Assembly: GCA_015680685.1 (NCBI GenBank)
Contig: MNCI01017913.1
Location: 615,481-679,480 of the forward strand
Source of the DNA: Gnetum montanum
Lineage: Eukaryota > Streptophyta > Gnetopsida > Gnetales > Gnetaceae
Direction: 5' to 3'
Length of the DNA: 64,000 nt
Positions 22,750 through 36,300 of the stretch are shown here, in pieces; position 1 is the stretch's first letter, and every line of letters begins with the position of its first letter. The translations under genes were made by a program, and so were the position numbers. Under the pieces are notes generated by a model that was not told where the DNA came from, did no database searches, and saw nothing but the letters and a program-made list of their open reading frames with translations.

Positions 22750-23623
22750 TGATGAAACATGTTTACTGTTGGCCACGATGTCAAGGCTGTGACATCATGT
22801 ATGTGATGTCAGGGCCATGATGTTGTGTACATGACATCAGGGCCTTGGTCCAATGTCACATATTCGACGTCGAGGTATATTCCCCAAGTCTATAAATATC
22901 ACACCCCAACTCCAATTTTAGCATAGTTTAGTTTTTAGTTTTCAAGCAAGGTAGCAAAGCTCTTGTAGTCTATTCTCCTTAGAATATTTTCTAAGTGCCC
23001 GCATAAGGAGTCTAAAGTGTGTACAGTTCTTTGTTCAAGCACTGATGTACCTAAGTGCAAAAGTGTGACAAGAATAAAACAAACTCTTTTGACAATCCTT
23101 GCAGCATTGAGAACAACTTAATATTTTCTTCAATGCATTTTACTTTCTTGCTCTTTATTTTAATGCATTTGATTAAGCAATTTATTTCCAGCAGTTAATA
23201 AACATGAGCATGACCACTTCGAGCATTCATATAGTACTTGGTAACCCAACAATGCTTAACGTTTGGTAGCCCAACAATGTTATATGTGTTCAAGATATGT
23301 TCAGGAAAGTGGGGCGGTTACTTGTGTTAGGCTAGCTAGGCAATAGACATTAGCTTTCAATCTACTCTACCCTTATTCTTGTTGTAGATGATTACATCCA
23401 TAAAATATAAAACGACAAAAATTCATATACCTCAATTACACTTAAACCATACCCTTGAGCCTCACAAGTGTAGTTGAGAAGACAACGAACATTCTCAACA
23501 TTGTTTCACTTCTTAGAGAAACTAGTGTATGAGATAACTATAGGTTCACGGAATTCGACTGGATCGCACGTAATGCCTTAGTGATTTGTATGGTTGGACG
23601 TAAGGGTACCTCATCGCTCATCA
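22750..23623 (+). repeat. 3' LTR of outer element (874 bp)
   Basis: Starts TGATGAAACATG and ends CGCTCATCA, followed by TCAAT. The TATA box TATAAATA is at 22,891-22,898. Relative to the 5' LTR it has 36 extra bases in U3 (about 22,784-22,835), where GTGATGTC, CATGATGT and ATGACATCA motifs alternate. Many point differences from the 5' LTR indicate an old insertion. Confidence 0.9.
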
Positions 23624-23628
23624 TCAAT
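23624..23628. repeat. Right target-site duplication TCAAT
   Basis: Matches 6,445-6,449 exactly and follows the last base of the 3' LTR. Confidence 0.9.
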
Positions 23629-25290
23629 CAAGAATTGTTTTTTAAAAAATTTCTTAGCATTTGGGAAATATGAGCATGTTGATAAGTTTTTCAAGGATCT
23701 ATGACAACTAGACTAATGTATTAACCATTTAGAATCCAATCCATCACAACAGAACACAAAAACACATTTATAATTTAAAAAAGATGCAATATCAACCAAA
23801 CCTACCTCTTTTGTATACATAATGGTCACAATATCAAATATCTAATTAATAATATAAGAGAACATAGTTTATACAATTCATTGCAATTTATTTTCAACTA
23901 TGGAAAATATCTTGAAAACAAGCCTCTCATGTCAACTTCACAATAACATAAATATCATCCAAGAAAATTCTATGAAAATGAACAATACATTTATGGAAAC
24001 AATTCTTTAACTTAGAAGTATTGTAAAACACTATCCATCTAACTGGAAAAAAATTTAAGAACAAGATAAGGCATCCTAAACATTGAAGAAGAAAAGCCAA
24101 TAGAAAAAAATTACAAAATGCTTACCTGAAGGCCCAAAAAAGAAACAAAAAAGATAACATGAATTTTTTATTGCAAATAGCTAAGACTCCTACTACAATA
24201 GGAAGACAAGGTGAAACATAATTGCACATGTTCCTCTTATTCCTCTATTCCTCTTTTTCCCTAGTGTGTGTTTATGATGTCATCAGTGCAATGGTGTTGA
24301 TGCAATTGTAGAAATGACTAAATTGCATAGGCATCTTGATTAGCAAAGGCTCTCACATGTTTACATCTCAAATTAAATTGTAAATTTTTCTATGGTATGC
24401 ATTTGGTATTCAAATGTTACTTTGACCAATTTTTTTAATACAAAGGAAGATGCTATCATGATGGGCATAAGGTATCAATGTCATGGTGGTCAAGGATAAG
24501 CAACTAATTTGCCAAAAAGTTTGCATGAGCTAACTTTTAATTTATATAGCTACTAAGGAAGTTTGTATCCTCTTCCATCTAAGCCTAGCAGCATTATCTT
24601 AGGAAGATAATTCATAGATCATGCAATCAAGTATTCTCTTCACAAAAAAGATATAGTATGTAAATTGCCTTCTTCAATACGTCTTAAATGTTATGACTCT
24701 AGGATAATATAGTATTTTCTTCTAAAAATTTTTTGACGATATTAACTCAAAAAATCAAAGGTTTTTTTTTCCCCTTTTTCATGAAAGCGTGTCTTGGATG
24801 TCATGGATTTAATCACTACATTAAATTTTCATAAAATCCAATTTGGCTAATAGGGGTAGCAAGTTTGGTGGTGCCCTGCTACCTCCCCCATGGTTTGGCG
24901 TTTGTAGAGGCACAAGAGGTCCTTCACTCCTTGTGCTTTTAGAACCATACTAGCATGGCATGGCAATTCTATGCAATGGTTGATGAGGCTATAACCTTCT
25001 TTTTTACCCCACTTGGTAAGACCTTACTTAAGAGGGTTGCATAGTTCAACTCTTCATTGGGGTTTAGTCTTATGTACAACATGGAACATGCTATGTGTTA
25101 CATTGTAGTATGGATGGGAGCTCATTTTCCATATTTCTCATGTTGCATTTCCTATTTCGCATTTTATATTTCATGGTATGTGTTTTTAATTTATGTTGCA
25201 ATACAAGGTTTGACTCACATTTATAAAAGTTTCCTAAAATGGAAAGTTTTAGATGTTAGGCTTCCTAGCGCCAAAACATGCCTAAAATAA
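23629..25290. other. AT-rich spacer, no gene seen
   Basis: AT-rich sequence with no domain-bearing frame. The open frame at 25,057-25,290 is short and hydrophobic and resembles nothing I recognise. Confidence 0.4.
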
Positions 25291-26450
25291 CAAACTTTGA
25301 GTTAACCTTGCCTATAAATTGAGATCCGCCTCATACCTTACAAGAAAAGCATTATTTTCTCATTGTGCATCTCAAGGTTCAATGTTTTGAAAAAGTTTCA
25401 AAGAGAAGTTTCCTTTTTTCTCTTCACAGTTCTTACAATCTTTCACAAATTTTCTCAGGTTTCATAATTCTTTCCCAAATTCTCAATCTCATCATCACAA
25501 TTCTCAATCTTACAATTACAATTTTCAATTTCTTAATCTCTATTAAAGATCTTGATCATTGCAAATTCAATGTTTATCTAAAATTGTCAATTTCATCAAA
25601 GTTGTCCAACAAAGCATCAAAGATCAAAAAGATAAGTATAAATCTTGTTCTCAAAATGATGAAGATGATCAAAGTATTGTGCTTTAATGATATTTTCAAA
25701 TTTAAAGTTGCATACATATGCATCTTTAGCTTTCACAATTGCCTTTGCATCTTGTGGTATAGATTTTGCCATTTTCTCAATTTCTTTTACAAGTTTGAGT
25801 TAAGATTCATCTTTTTGGCATTAAGAGCAATCAAAAGCTTCAAACCTCAAAGCAAAACAACACCAAAATCATAAAATCTTTGCCATTCAAATTTGTAAAC
25901 TCTCACCATTCATTCCACGATGATTCTGCCTTGGCATTGTCAAAGTTACAAACTCCACATCAAATCTTTCTATTGCCATGTCAAAACTCACTTACCAATG
26001 TCAAAACTTCAGACAACATCAAAAGTACTACTTCCAATGTCAAAACTCCATAATGCATGACGTAAAAACTTTCAGCAACATCAAAACTGATTGATGCAAG
26101 AGGTCAAAACTCACCATTGCCACATGTCACGTTAAAACATTGAAATTGCTAACACCACATCTTTCACGATTGTAATTCAAGCTTTTACATCGTGCATTCA
26201 TATGAGCACAACACCAACTACCAACACACAATGATGACTCTAGAAGGCTCAACTAGTAATCTCTATGGTGTCTACATGAATAGAGCAAAGAAGTGCCTAA
26301 CTAGCTTAATATGGTTTTATCATTGCAACATATTCACGTATCACTCACGTTTTATGACTAACTCTCAAAACTTTGACAAGTTTGTTGGCATCTATTTAAA
26401 GCTTGGAGAGCATTGAAACATGCTCAACCTAACTTTTGTTAGAGGGACTC
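25291..26450 (+). repeat. LTR- or leader-like block with TATA motif
   Basis: A promoter-like segment, CCTATAAATTGAGATCC, lies at about 25,313-25,329, followed by a long leader-like sequence full of short repeats (TCTCAATCT and CATCAAAACT types). The open frame 25,365-25,874 is low in complexity and matches no family I know. The layout resembles the R-U5 and leader of an LTR element, but no LTR ends or primer site were found, so this is tentative. Confidence 0.3.
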
Positions 26451-26654
26451 AAGTAAGGCCAAACAACGTTGTTACATTATCCTCCACTTTTCCATTTCAT
26501 ATTATTTAACCTTTTAGTGTTTACTTAAGATCTATGCTACTTAAATAACAAATAAACAAAATTAATTTGAACTATCTAATTATGTACAAATGCAAACCAC
26601 AAGACCTAGTCATCCAAAGAAATAAGAATTCGGTTTACTTCTTTTCTTTTATAT

Positions 26655-26745
26655 AATTTATGTATACTTTAGTAGCATATTGGGATTGAAATTTTAACCT
26701 TAAAATGAATGTCATAAATCTTCCCATCAAGCTACATTATATTCA
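26655..26745 (-). repeat. SINE-like element, copy 1
   Basis: On the minus strand TGTAGCTTGATGGGAAG resembles an RNA polymerase III A-box, and 40 bases later AAATTTCAATCCCAATATGC resembles a B-box (GTTCAATCC). The tail CTACTAAAGTATACATAA also occurs, with small changes, in a second minus-strand copy at 49,872-49,965. Shared A-box/B-box spacing and tail suggest a tRNA-derived SINE family. Confidence 0.5.
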
Positions 26746-27315
26746 TCTCCCCATATTGGTGTCTTAAAAAAGATTCAATGCAAGCCAATGAAATTCAAGG
26801 TTAATATAAAGCCCTGGTCAGACATTATCAAGCTAAAGGAAGATGCATGTCAAATATAAAGTATTTATTTGAAAACGTAGATGTAGATACATCAAGTATA
26901 AAAGAATAGGGACCAAAATCAGAACTGTGGAAAATTCCATCTTATTATTTGGGTTTGACATTATAAATAGGATAAAATGTTTATGGGCAACGTGAAAATA
27001 GATAGCTTCCATCATGTGACTCAGGCATCATGCAATCACAAGGTTACACACCCTGCTCAAAATACTGACATCTGAAGACGGCTGAATGTATCTTTATTTC
27101 TTGTTTCATGGTGAACCGTATTTATTATCCTCACATTGCACATTCGATATCAGCATTCCATTTATTATCTTAACATTACACATTGAATATCAGCTTTGTG
27201 TAGACAGCTGATACATAATTCACTTGCTGTAACTCAACCACTTTACAAGTTATGCGAGGGCTGCATTCTGCCTATCAATTCTTCAAAACCGTTATATTGT
27301 TGAAGAAATTTGAAT
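26746..27315. other. 3' flank of the transporter gene
   Basis: AT-rich sequence immediately downstream of the GONST-type gene on its strand, so it probably holds the 3' untranslated region and transcript end. No unambiguous poly(A) signal was assigned and no other gene is seen. Confidence 0.4.
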
Positions 27316-27362
27316 CTACTTTGACATTTTTGCTTTTGCAAAGAAAACACCTGCAACAAGTC
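27316..27362 (-). CDS. GONST1: GONST-type transporter, exon 8 (terminal)
   Basis: 47 bp: finishes codon 316 (Gly) and encodes LVAGVFFAKAKMSK and TAG at 27,316-27,318. The basic C-terminus is typical of Golgi nucleotide-sugar transporters. Acceptor TTTTTTACAG. Confidence 0.9.
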
Positions 27363-30300
27363 CTGTAAAAAAATGACACCAAATTACATGATGATCTTCT
27401 TTTTCTTTTCTTTTTTGCATAAAAATAAATAACAGTGTGAGGGTAATTTGGCAGTTGAATAACATTTCCTATCGGATAGTTTTAAACAAAATGAAGCAAT
27501 AATTAAAAATAGAGAGATTTACCAAAAAGAATACTGAAGAAGTTTGGAATATTAATGGGAACTTTAAACAAGAAAATTCCAGCAAGAGATAAAGGAATCT
27601 TATTTAACGATCCCACCAAGCTGCATACAACACATCAAGAAACATATTAAGATCAACTCATATACACTCTTCCAAAATACTAACTTAAATACCTGTATGT
27701 TGTAGGCCCAGTCTGATGCAGAAACCACATTGAAGTAAAACTTATGGATAGCCCAAACAATCCACTTAAAGTTGCTATAACCCAGAACATTGGGATTCGA
27801 AGTATAGGCCTGTTTTAATTAAATAACAAGCTCAGAATAGCTCTTAAAAGACTGAATGATAAACATCTAGCTGTTCAATTTCAAACACAACCTCCTCTTG
27901 TGCTAGACAGAATAAAGAGAAAATTATAGAAATTTTCTTAGCAAGTAAAAGATGGTACAAAACTACATACGAAGAATTTAGGTACTCCCATTCATTGAAC
28001 GTTAAAATAAGGATGACTCCCAAAGGGAGGGAAAGTGCATTATTGAGCAATGCCATTGAAAATTCATTCAGGGTTCCTGACCTTGTCTGCTGCTTTGCTA
28101 AATCCATCACTTTCCTAAGTGTCAGCTGTTAAAAAGACCAGAGGTGTTTTTTTGTTAGAAGGGGAAAAATGCCACAAGCACCGATCCTACCAAAAAAATT
28201 CTGCATAAAAAAATAATATAAATATCACAAGAAAAGAACACATTCTTAAACAACTTGGTAATACAATCATTGGACATGTTTTATCAGGTTGAACCTCTAA
28301 TATCTATTAGAACTTAGATAATGAAAAGGAGCTTGTAATGGAAATTACAGAATCTGTCTTTACAAATGACTGATCATTAAAGTTCAAGTTTGGTTTCTAT
28401 AATAAGAAAAAGATAAGCAACATCTTCAGTGTTCCATTTCATTATGAAAAACTCTCACTGAAGTTTAGTATTCCATTTAGTATTCCATTTCTATGCAAAT
28501 CCACTGTGTAGGCCCAGCCAAATAACTCGCAGAAAGCATGCTTATGTGGCTTCATTACACTAGAAACAAACGAACAGATCTCATTTGTATACGTATAAAT
28601 AAGCAGATGGGTGTTCATGTTCTCAAGGCTTCAGTGTAATTCAGGTTCTTAAACCCCACAGTCCATAAACAATACACTTCTTTATGTTTTCCTACAATTA
28701 AATATGCTCTGGATAATTTCGATGTCATTTATTAAGGCTCATACACATTTCTAGTTGTATTGTTATCAACACTTTGAAGAATTGAAAGTTTCAATTTGTT
28801 TGTTCTAGGCGTGCAGCTATTACTCCACATCACTGGAATCAACAACTAGTGATAACAAATTATTGCTAAGCCACTCAATCTGACTTCAAGCAACAGCCAT
28901 TTTCAAACGATTTGTCAGAGTTGATGTAGCGCTATGGTAGGTTCAAGGTGGCAACGGACAATGGTCTTAGACCTGGAGAAGCTTGAAAGTCTGACCGCAA
29001 GTGCACTGCAAGTCTTTCTCAATCATGGTTATGAACATGAGCTCACCACAACACGACTACGAGTCATACCCCCTTTTGAATCTGAAAAAACAATAGGCCA
29101 TGAGTTGTGCTGTGAAGGAAATTTGGGCCACAACCTAACCACGAGGTCACTACAAGTGATAACAAGTCACAATGAATATAAAATTGGTCTCCCAAAAGCA
29201 CCATGAACTTTGGCGTGAGTTGGGCACTATTGAGGTGCAAGTCGGTCCAAACATGACTTGAGTGCAAATCCACCATGACCTCTCGCAAAGCTTTGGTTTC
29301 GCATCGTGACTTCTCCTCAATCGTGTTGAGGTCATGTTGAAGTGGTGATCTGCGAAAAATGAGCAAACAAAAGTCGATTTAAAGTTTGAGTTTTTGATGG
29401 CAAATCTTTGGCTAGAACTTTGGGAATTGAGCTTTCGAGCATGGATTTGATGGTTTAGGGACTTAATTTTGTAGGAAACATAAATTCAACATGGATTTGA
29501 GCCTTTGACAGGCAATTTCAACATGAACCATTTTCAATTACATCAATCCTTATGGGAAATGAAATCTTAACATGTAAAACAACATGAGAAACTTCAGATC
29601 TTCTTGGAAATAAGCAAAGGATGCTTAAATCTTGCTCCAAACACCAAAGGGGAGCTTACAAGATCAACATTCAAAGATGAAGGACTAAACCCTAACTTGA
29701 AACATGCATAAATCATGAAAACTAACCAAATTCAAGATGAGAAACATGATGGAGATGCACGAGTAAATCCCATAAATTTGGAGGCAACTGGCAAAGGGAA
29801 ACAGCCAATTCCTCAAAAAGAAAAAAAACCTTCACAATTCCTTAAGCCCTAACAAGACCTTGAATTCTTCGCATCAAACTTCAACTGAACATGACAGAAC
29901 AAGCAAACCATTAAAAAACCATGCAAGAACTTCAAATTGAGAAAACAACTATATAAAAACATGAAATTATGTAAAAATTTGAGAAACTTCATGAGACTTC
30001 ATGGATAAGAGAACTTGTAAGAAAGAATCATAGAAGGGATTCACTTCACACTTGTGAGAATCATGCTTGCAAGAATGCAAGAAAAGAAGAGAGGGATGAA
30101 ACCAAGAAAGCTTCAAGAATACCAAAGTTTGCACACACTCAACAATGAAGAAAAGGGAGAGCTTCTATTCAATGCACAATGCTCTTGGCAAGTTTACAAT
30201 AGAGGGGGTACGCCCCTGTTTATCCTTTTTTCTTGAGGAACTTGTCTCTTTCTTGAGGAACTTGTGTCATTCAGCATGGGCCCCAACATAAAGGCTTTTG

Positions 30301-33300
30301 GCCTTTTCTTGTCATTTTATAACATTTGCTCTCAACATAACGTTCTTTTTCAGTTTTCTTCAAACAAAACAACACGTATAGCTCCTAATTATTCAAACGA
30401 TGACTTCAAACATCAAAGTAAAGACTTCTACCTACCACTACTCTCCTTAACATGAAATGTAAATAATCATGAAGTATGGAGATCACACATTCACACTATC
30501 ACTAATAGGATTATCACTTAACAACAATACAATGACATCCTATAATATAATTCAAGTTTCATCGCTCGAGACTCCTCCATCGGTCCCCAACAATAGCGTC
30601 TTTGTTAAAACTTGAGGGTATTGCCCAAGCTATTGCTTGCATGACTTGCAATGATAAGTTGCTTGATTTTTCCTTAGAAGACCACTTGCTTGAAATATTG
30701 CTTACACAACCTCACACGTTACATTGCTGCTTTTGTCACCTGACATCACCCTAGGTGATCTATAGCAATAGCTGCCAAATCAAAAATGTGATATCTATTG
30801 TTGCCCCTAGTCACACTAGGTGATGTCCAATGATAAACTAATTCAAAGAAGTTTGTGTGTATTTTCAAGTGCACAAGGACAACTTAACAAAGATCAACTC
30901 ATGCATGGGAGTTCACTATCATCCATTCTCACTTGACAATGATATTGGGACAGGTTGTGAAGATCCAAAGAAGAGTGGATTCATCTTTTTTTCACTTGAA
31001 GACAAGTAAATGGTTTACTCTTAAATGTCTAAAGTAGTAGAAATTTATTAGGCTTATTCCTCATCATGAATCCTGGTAAGGACATTCCTATACTTTATAT
31101 ATTATTTAATGGGACACAATATTTCCTATCGGTGTGATCTAATGAAATATTTGATACAAATTAATGATTGCTAGATTTTTTTTCTTTTTTCTTTTTTTCT
31201 TTTTTCTTTTTTCAGAAGAGTTCAGGTGATTATATTAAGAAAACAAATTTGCAAGTTATGTACAACCAAAATTGGTAGGGGTGGAAAACCGCCAACAATT
31301 AGGGGAGGGATGACCCCTCCTTAGAACGTCAAACAAGCAAGGTCTTGTGGAACCTTGAGGGACCAAGACAAGAGAGAGACCAGTTCCACCCACTAGTGAA
31401 AATGTCAAAACCATTACCAATACAACCAACAAAACACCAAAAAGTCTCCCTTCCCTAGCTAGAACCAACAAAGGAAAATAACGATAGAACAAAACACCAA
31501 GCAACCAACAACTGCAAAGGTGGGCTCCCCCACCCATCAACAAGGATCCCACAATCCTACAAATGCTTGGGCAGCCTAATACACCCACAAGTTGCACACT
31601 CCTAAGCATGAATAACCTCCAAAACAGCCCGATGCTTTTTAATATCAACAAAGGCCACTACCTGTTGAAACTCTTTAAACACCTCCTCCTTTCGGGCACA
31701 CTCTGCAACATCACCAATACCATCTGGATGAAGCCGAGTATCAGTCCTACTTATATGTCTTCATAGGGCATGCTAGGAGGTATTGCAATTAATGTCCATA
31801 ATAACATACAAGCACTTCCCTTCCTATAACCAAAGCTACGTATTATGCTCATGCACCTAATCCTGTTGTTGTTGTAATTGTTCAGCTTCCAACCAATCAC
31901 GCTCTCACAGCTCCTACTCCTCCTGCTCCCACATCGCCTTTTTTCTACTCTTGCTACATCTCAGCATGTGTCTACTACGCAATTCTTGTTCCAACACAAC
32001 CTTGGTTGCTACCTCCTACAAGTCATGCCATCTCTTTGACTCTTTTTCTAGCTCGGCATGGCACATCTCCACTTGCGCTGTAAGACACTGGAACTCCTCC
32101 TCTCTAGTGTGCCACTTGGCCTCCCAAAGGGTCCATTCCTCTCTCCAAGCATGCTTTTCCGCCTCTATAGTAGCCCTTTGCAGATCTGCCTCAAACCACT
32201 AATGAAGCTCCTATCAAAACCTATTAAGGGAAGGCGAGCGTGACACCTCTAGCACCCCCAATGATCCAACTGCCTCCCTCATGGGAGACCCCAGTTGAGG
32301 TGGAGCTAGAGCATAAACCACACCCCCCTCCCCCCTCCTTCATGGACCGCTGACCATACACCACCAGGCAAGCCTCAAGTTGCAGCCACCACAGAGCCAC
32401 CAACCTCACAGCCCTCCAAAGGACCAAAATCAAACCCAAGCGGTGCCACCATCTTTGCCTATGCAGTGATGCCAAAAAAAAACCTAGGAAAATTGACAGT
32501 GGGGCCAACCCGCATGCACTTTAGTAAAGAAAAGTGCACGCCTTGTAACTTCCAGACGTTTCCTGACTAGACAAAGAACCGATCAATGAGCTCAGCCGCA
32601 TCCTACCAAAGTTGTGGCAAAGCCAACTTTAGCACCTGCCCACTCCTCGTCTTAGGCATGGGCCCTGAGAAGAAGCCCTTCACATCCTACAACCCTCACC
32701 TAGTGGGAAGGATGACCTCCCCCATAGTTGGAACCCCCAACAAATGTGATAGCAAAGCCTCTATAAGCTCAATCTAGAATCCCCAAAAGGTGGTGGAGTT
32801 GGCAGCCTAGTTCCTGTAAAAGGTTCCATCCATAAGGCCGAGCTTCCCCTCCAGTGTAGGAAGGACATCCACCCAACCAGCCCACACCACAAGCCCCCAC
32901 AACACCTAGTTTGCTTGGAATGCCATGCAAGAAGGCTCAAACGTAGGCATCATCCCCATGGCAACTGAAGCTTCACACCACAATCTCACCCCGAGCACCA
33001 CAACCTACCCAAGCGAATGAAGCTAGAGAGAGCGAAAAATCCAATTGTTCCGTGTCTTCCACAGACTCCAAAGCACAATCACCACTTTTGAATCATTGTC
33101 TAATTTAAGCGGTGAAGGGAGCACCACAACCCACCAAGTGTCCATGGCGTACATGTACTAGTATATAAAATAATTTAGCATTTCAAGAGCCCCTGTACAT
33201 AACAGGCATATATAATTAATGTTTAAGCCCCACACACGTAAGGCTTCATGCACCAGGAGTGCAACATGGCCAACCAACCAAAGAAACACCTTTATTTTTT

Positions 33301-36300
33301 CAAGTAGCTTACCTTTCCAAACAGTCCACCAACCTTTAACCATGGAGTATTTAGTCCTAATGATGGTCCGAGGTGGCACCCCCAGCATACCCTCCAGTGC
33401 CATCTTGTTAGCATGCCTATAGATGGTACGCCATATGAGCGAAATCTAGTTCCCAGCCTCCCATTGCTGATATTTGTTGTGCATAATATGTATCCATTGG
33501 ATCAAGTTATCATCAAATTGTAGGAGCCAATTGGTAAGAAGCTAATATCTCATAGTGACCACATCCTGAAACTTTAGAACCCTAAGGCCCCTGGCCTCCT
33601 AGGGTCTAGCAATAGTGTCCCAACATACCAAATGCATTCATTCACCTTGAGTAGCTCTATTAGAGGAATTGGTCAAGACCTTCGAGAGAGCAAAGTAGTC
33701 TATAAGATTATTAAATACTCAACCTTGAGTACAAGATAAAGATGGTAGTGATGGAGAAGGTTAAGGACTTTGACACTTTAAAGTTTGAACTTTAAAGTGC
33801 TCTCACAACCTTCAAAATGACTCTTGTAGAGGAATGAGTGTTGCAAGATGCTCTTATTACACTAACTAGAAGCTCCAACCAAGCACCCAAAGAGAAAGGG
33901 GAAAGTTCACAATTAGAAACATCCTTGTATAGTGGAGATGATATTGATGACAGTAATCTTACTCTTCTTACTAGAAAAGTTAGCAGACTCCTTGTCAACC
34001 ATCTTAAGGAATAAGAAGATAGACAAAAAAAAAACCACCAAGAGGTAAGTTTGCAGGTAAGGGACCTAAACCATATTCTTCTACTAATATTTTGAATATT
34101 ATTTGTTGTGTTTGCAATGGCCAAGGACAACTTGCCTCAAAATGTCCTAGTGCTAAAAAGATTACAATAAGAGGCTAAGATGCTAAAAAGATTACAACAA
34201 GAGGCTAAGATGCAGGAGAAAGAAAATCCTCTGGTAAGCAAATGGGATGATGATGATGAAGCAAGTGAGGTGGAGGTTGAGGATAGTGATATCTCTAACT
34301 CTCATCTTGCTTGCATGGCAATTGCCAACATCACTTCATCATGTGAAGATGAAGAGAAATATCTAAGTGATGACAAAGAGGTAGGAACCATTAAGGAAAA
34401 GTATGAATGCATTAAAGAAAATTTCATCAAATTGCAGCAAACAAATCCTGAGTTAAAAAGCAAGTCACACCATCGTGAGTTAAGAGTTTACGCATGAGAG
34501 AAACTCCTCTTTAACCCTAACAAGCAAAGTCACAGCTCTTAAGGCTGAGATTGGTGAACTAATAGCTTTGAAAGGACTTGGAAGTTGTAAAAACAAGAGA
34601 AGAATGAATGCAAGAAGTTGTTTACTCGAATCACCAGTCTCTTAGCTGAAAACATAGATTTAAAATGCAGATTAGATCATGGATCACCTTTTCAAGCAAA
34701 AGTTTCCAAATCATGGATCTCTTGGAATCACAACTGAAATCATATGGAATCATATAAGTAAAAAAAAAATTTAAAAAAAAAAATTTAAAAGATTTTTGCA
34801 ATAAACAAAGACTTATGTTAATAAAAATATTCCAAAAAAAAAGGACATACAATACGTTTAGACAAGCAAGGGAGGTAAGGCTTCTTATTTTCATGCTACT
34901 TATTTCTACTGGTGGGTAGACTCATTTGGAATGTGACATCCATTAAAGGGCATAAGCATAAGCAGGATATTCACAAACTACATCCACAAATGTGGCAGGC
35001 TAGCAGTAGTGGTGTTGAATATTTACATCAGGTTTTCAACTAAAGGCTTCAATGTTGTTGGCAATCATAATCACACTCGTATTGCACTGTTTATGAATGC
35101 CCAAAATACCAAGTAAGAATACTTACCAATACCAAATTTCAACAATTTTCACCATTGGTCTACCACAAATGCAAATGAAAATGGTGCCAAAGCCACTGAT
35201 GAACTGCTCAAAGCACCACTAGCACCATGGACATTCATGTTTTGCTCAATTTAGTTAGTTTTTTCAACTGAAATTGACTACAAGAGGACGTAGATGCAAA
35301 TCAGCCATAACATCAAAGTATGAAAGTGTAGAATCGTGCCAATCTGATTGCAAACTCATGATTTTTATCATCACCATCATCATCTTAGCCTTGTCCTAAC
35401 AAAATGGGGTCAACTTGCAAACTCATGATTTTAAAACATGTGTTTTTCTATAGATTGTAATGCACTTAGGATCGCAATTCCAGTGCAATTCAATACATTT
35501 TTTTATGTTTTTTTTCTTTTCTGGATTAAGATCTGGAATCATTTGGACAACAATTCCAATCTAAATTTTAAATCTATCATTGAATATCAAGAACAAGGAA
35601 TTGCAAAAAAAGGTGGAGAAAGAAAGACAAGTCATTGAACAATTGGCCCTTGGGAAGGATTCCTTAAACCATATGCTTGATCAAAGAAGAAGCCCAAATG
35701 ACAAGAGTGGACTAGGCCACAAGCCCACCCCGCCAAGCTACTCTAACAACTCAAGACCAAGGGAAGCTCATCTCATTAAGAGAGGTTGTATCATTCCTAT
35801 GCTCCTAGATTTCCTAGATACATAGTTTGCTATCATTGTCATTAAATTGGTCACATAAGAGCCTTTTTCCTAGATAGGAACAAATTCAAGATGCTTCTCA
35901 TTTGGTTCACTATGAGAAACAGGGTAGAAGCTATTTGTAGAGATGGACCATGACAAGCTGGGTACCCAGAAGAAACCTTCAAAGATCGTACCAACTAGGC
36001 AAGCCACATGATGTAATAATTTTTCCCATCCAACAGCTTCCAAAAAGACAAAGCAAGGAGGGAACCACATGCCTATAATGTAGTGCCCCACATTTGCACA
36101 TGTGACCATAGTACTCTATTAGATACTTAGACTTTAATTAGCTTATAAATATTTTTGTATATTTTCCTAATACTTCTAAATATGAATATTTTTATTTAGA
36201 AGACACAAGTAAGCTAAAGATTTATTTTTGATTTCTTTCAAGTAATATATATATATATATATATTTGTTGACAAATGAGCATGACAAAGTCTGACATTAT

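Larger units (their letters stand above)
6450..23623 (+). mobile_element. Athila-like Ty3/gypsy retrotransposon (outer element)
   Basis: A 17.2-kb plus-strand element bounded by LTRs 6,450-7,287 and 22,750-23,623 and by a perfect TCAAT duplication. Removing the nested insertion (7,728-14,695) leaves about 10.2 kb. Internal order is primer site, gag, protease, RT, RNase H, integrase, a 2.1-kb noncoding tail and a polypurine tract. The gag-PR-RT-RH-INT order is Ty3/gypsy. The tRNA-Asp-type primer site and the FMDD form of the RT active site point to the Athila/Tat group, as does the absence of a recognisable chromodomain. Numerous stops, a lost protease Ser and a lost integrase Asp show it is dead. 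Confidence 0.9.

Noticed and set aside
25365-25874. A 169-codon plus-strand open frame
   Set aside because: Low complexity (Ile/Leu/Asn/Ser/Phe-rich), no recognised domain, sits in an LTR- or leader-like repeat block; likely open by chance in AT-rich DNA.
27844-28110. Exon 5 of the transporter as a separate small gene or processed pseudogene
   Set aside because: It is flanked by proper splice sites with phases matching exons 4 and 6, and the eight exons give one complete 330-residue protein.
32224-32508. Minus-strand 94-codon frame as a gene
   Set aside because: It lies in the 3' region of LINE fragment 1 and resembles the corresponding part of LINE 4 near 59,150-59,320.
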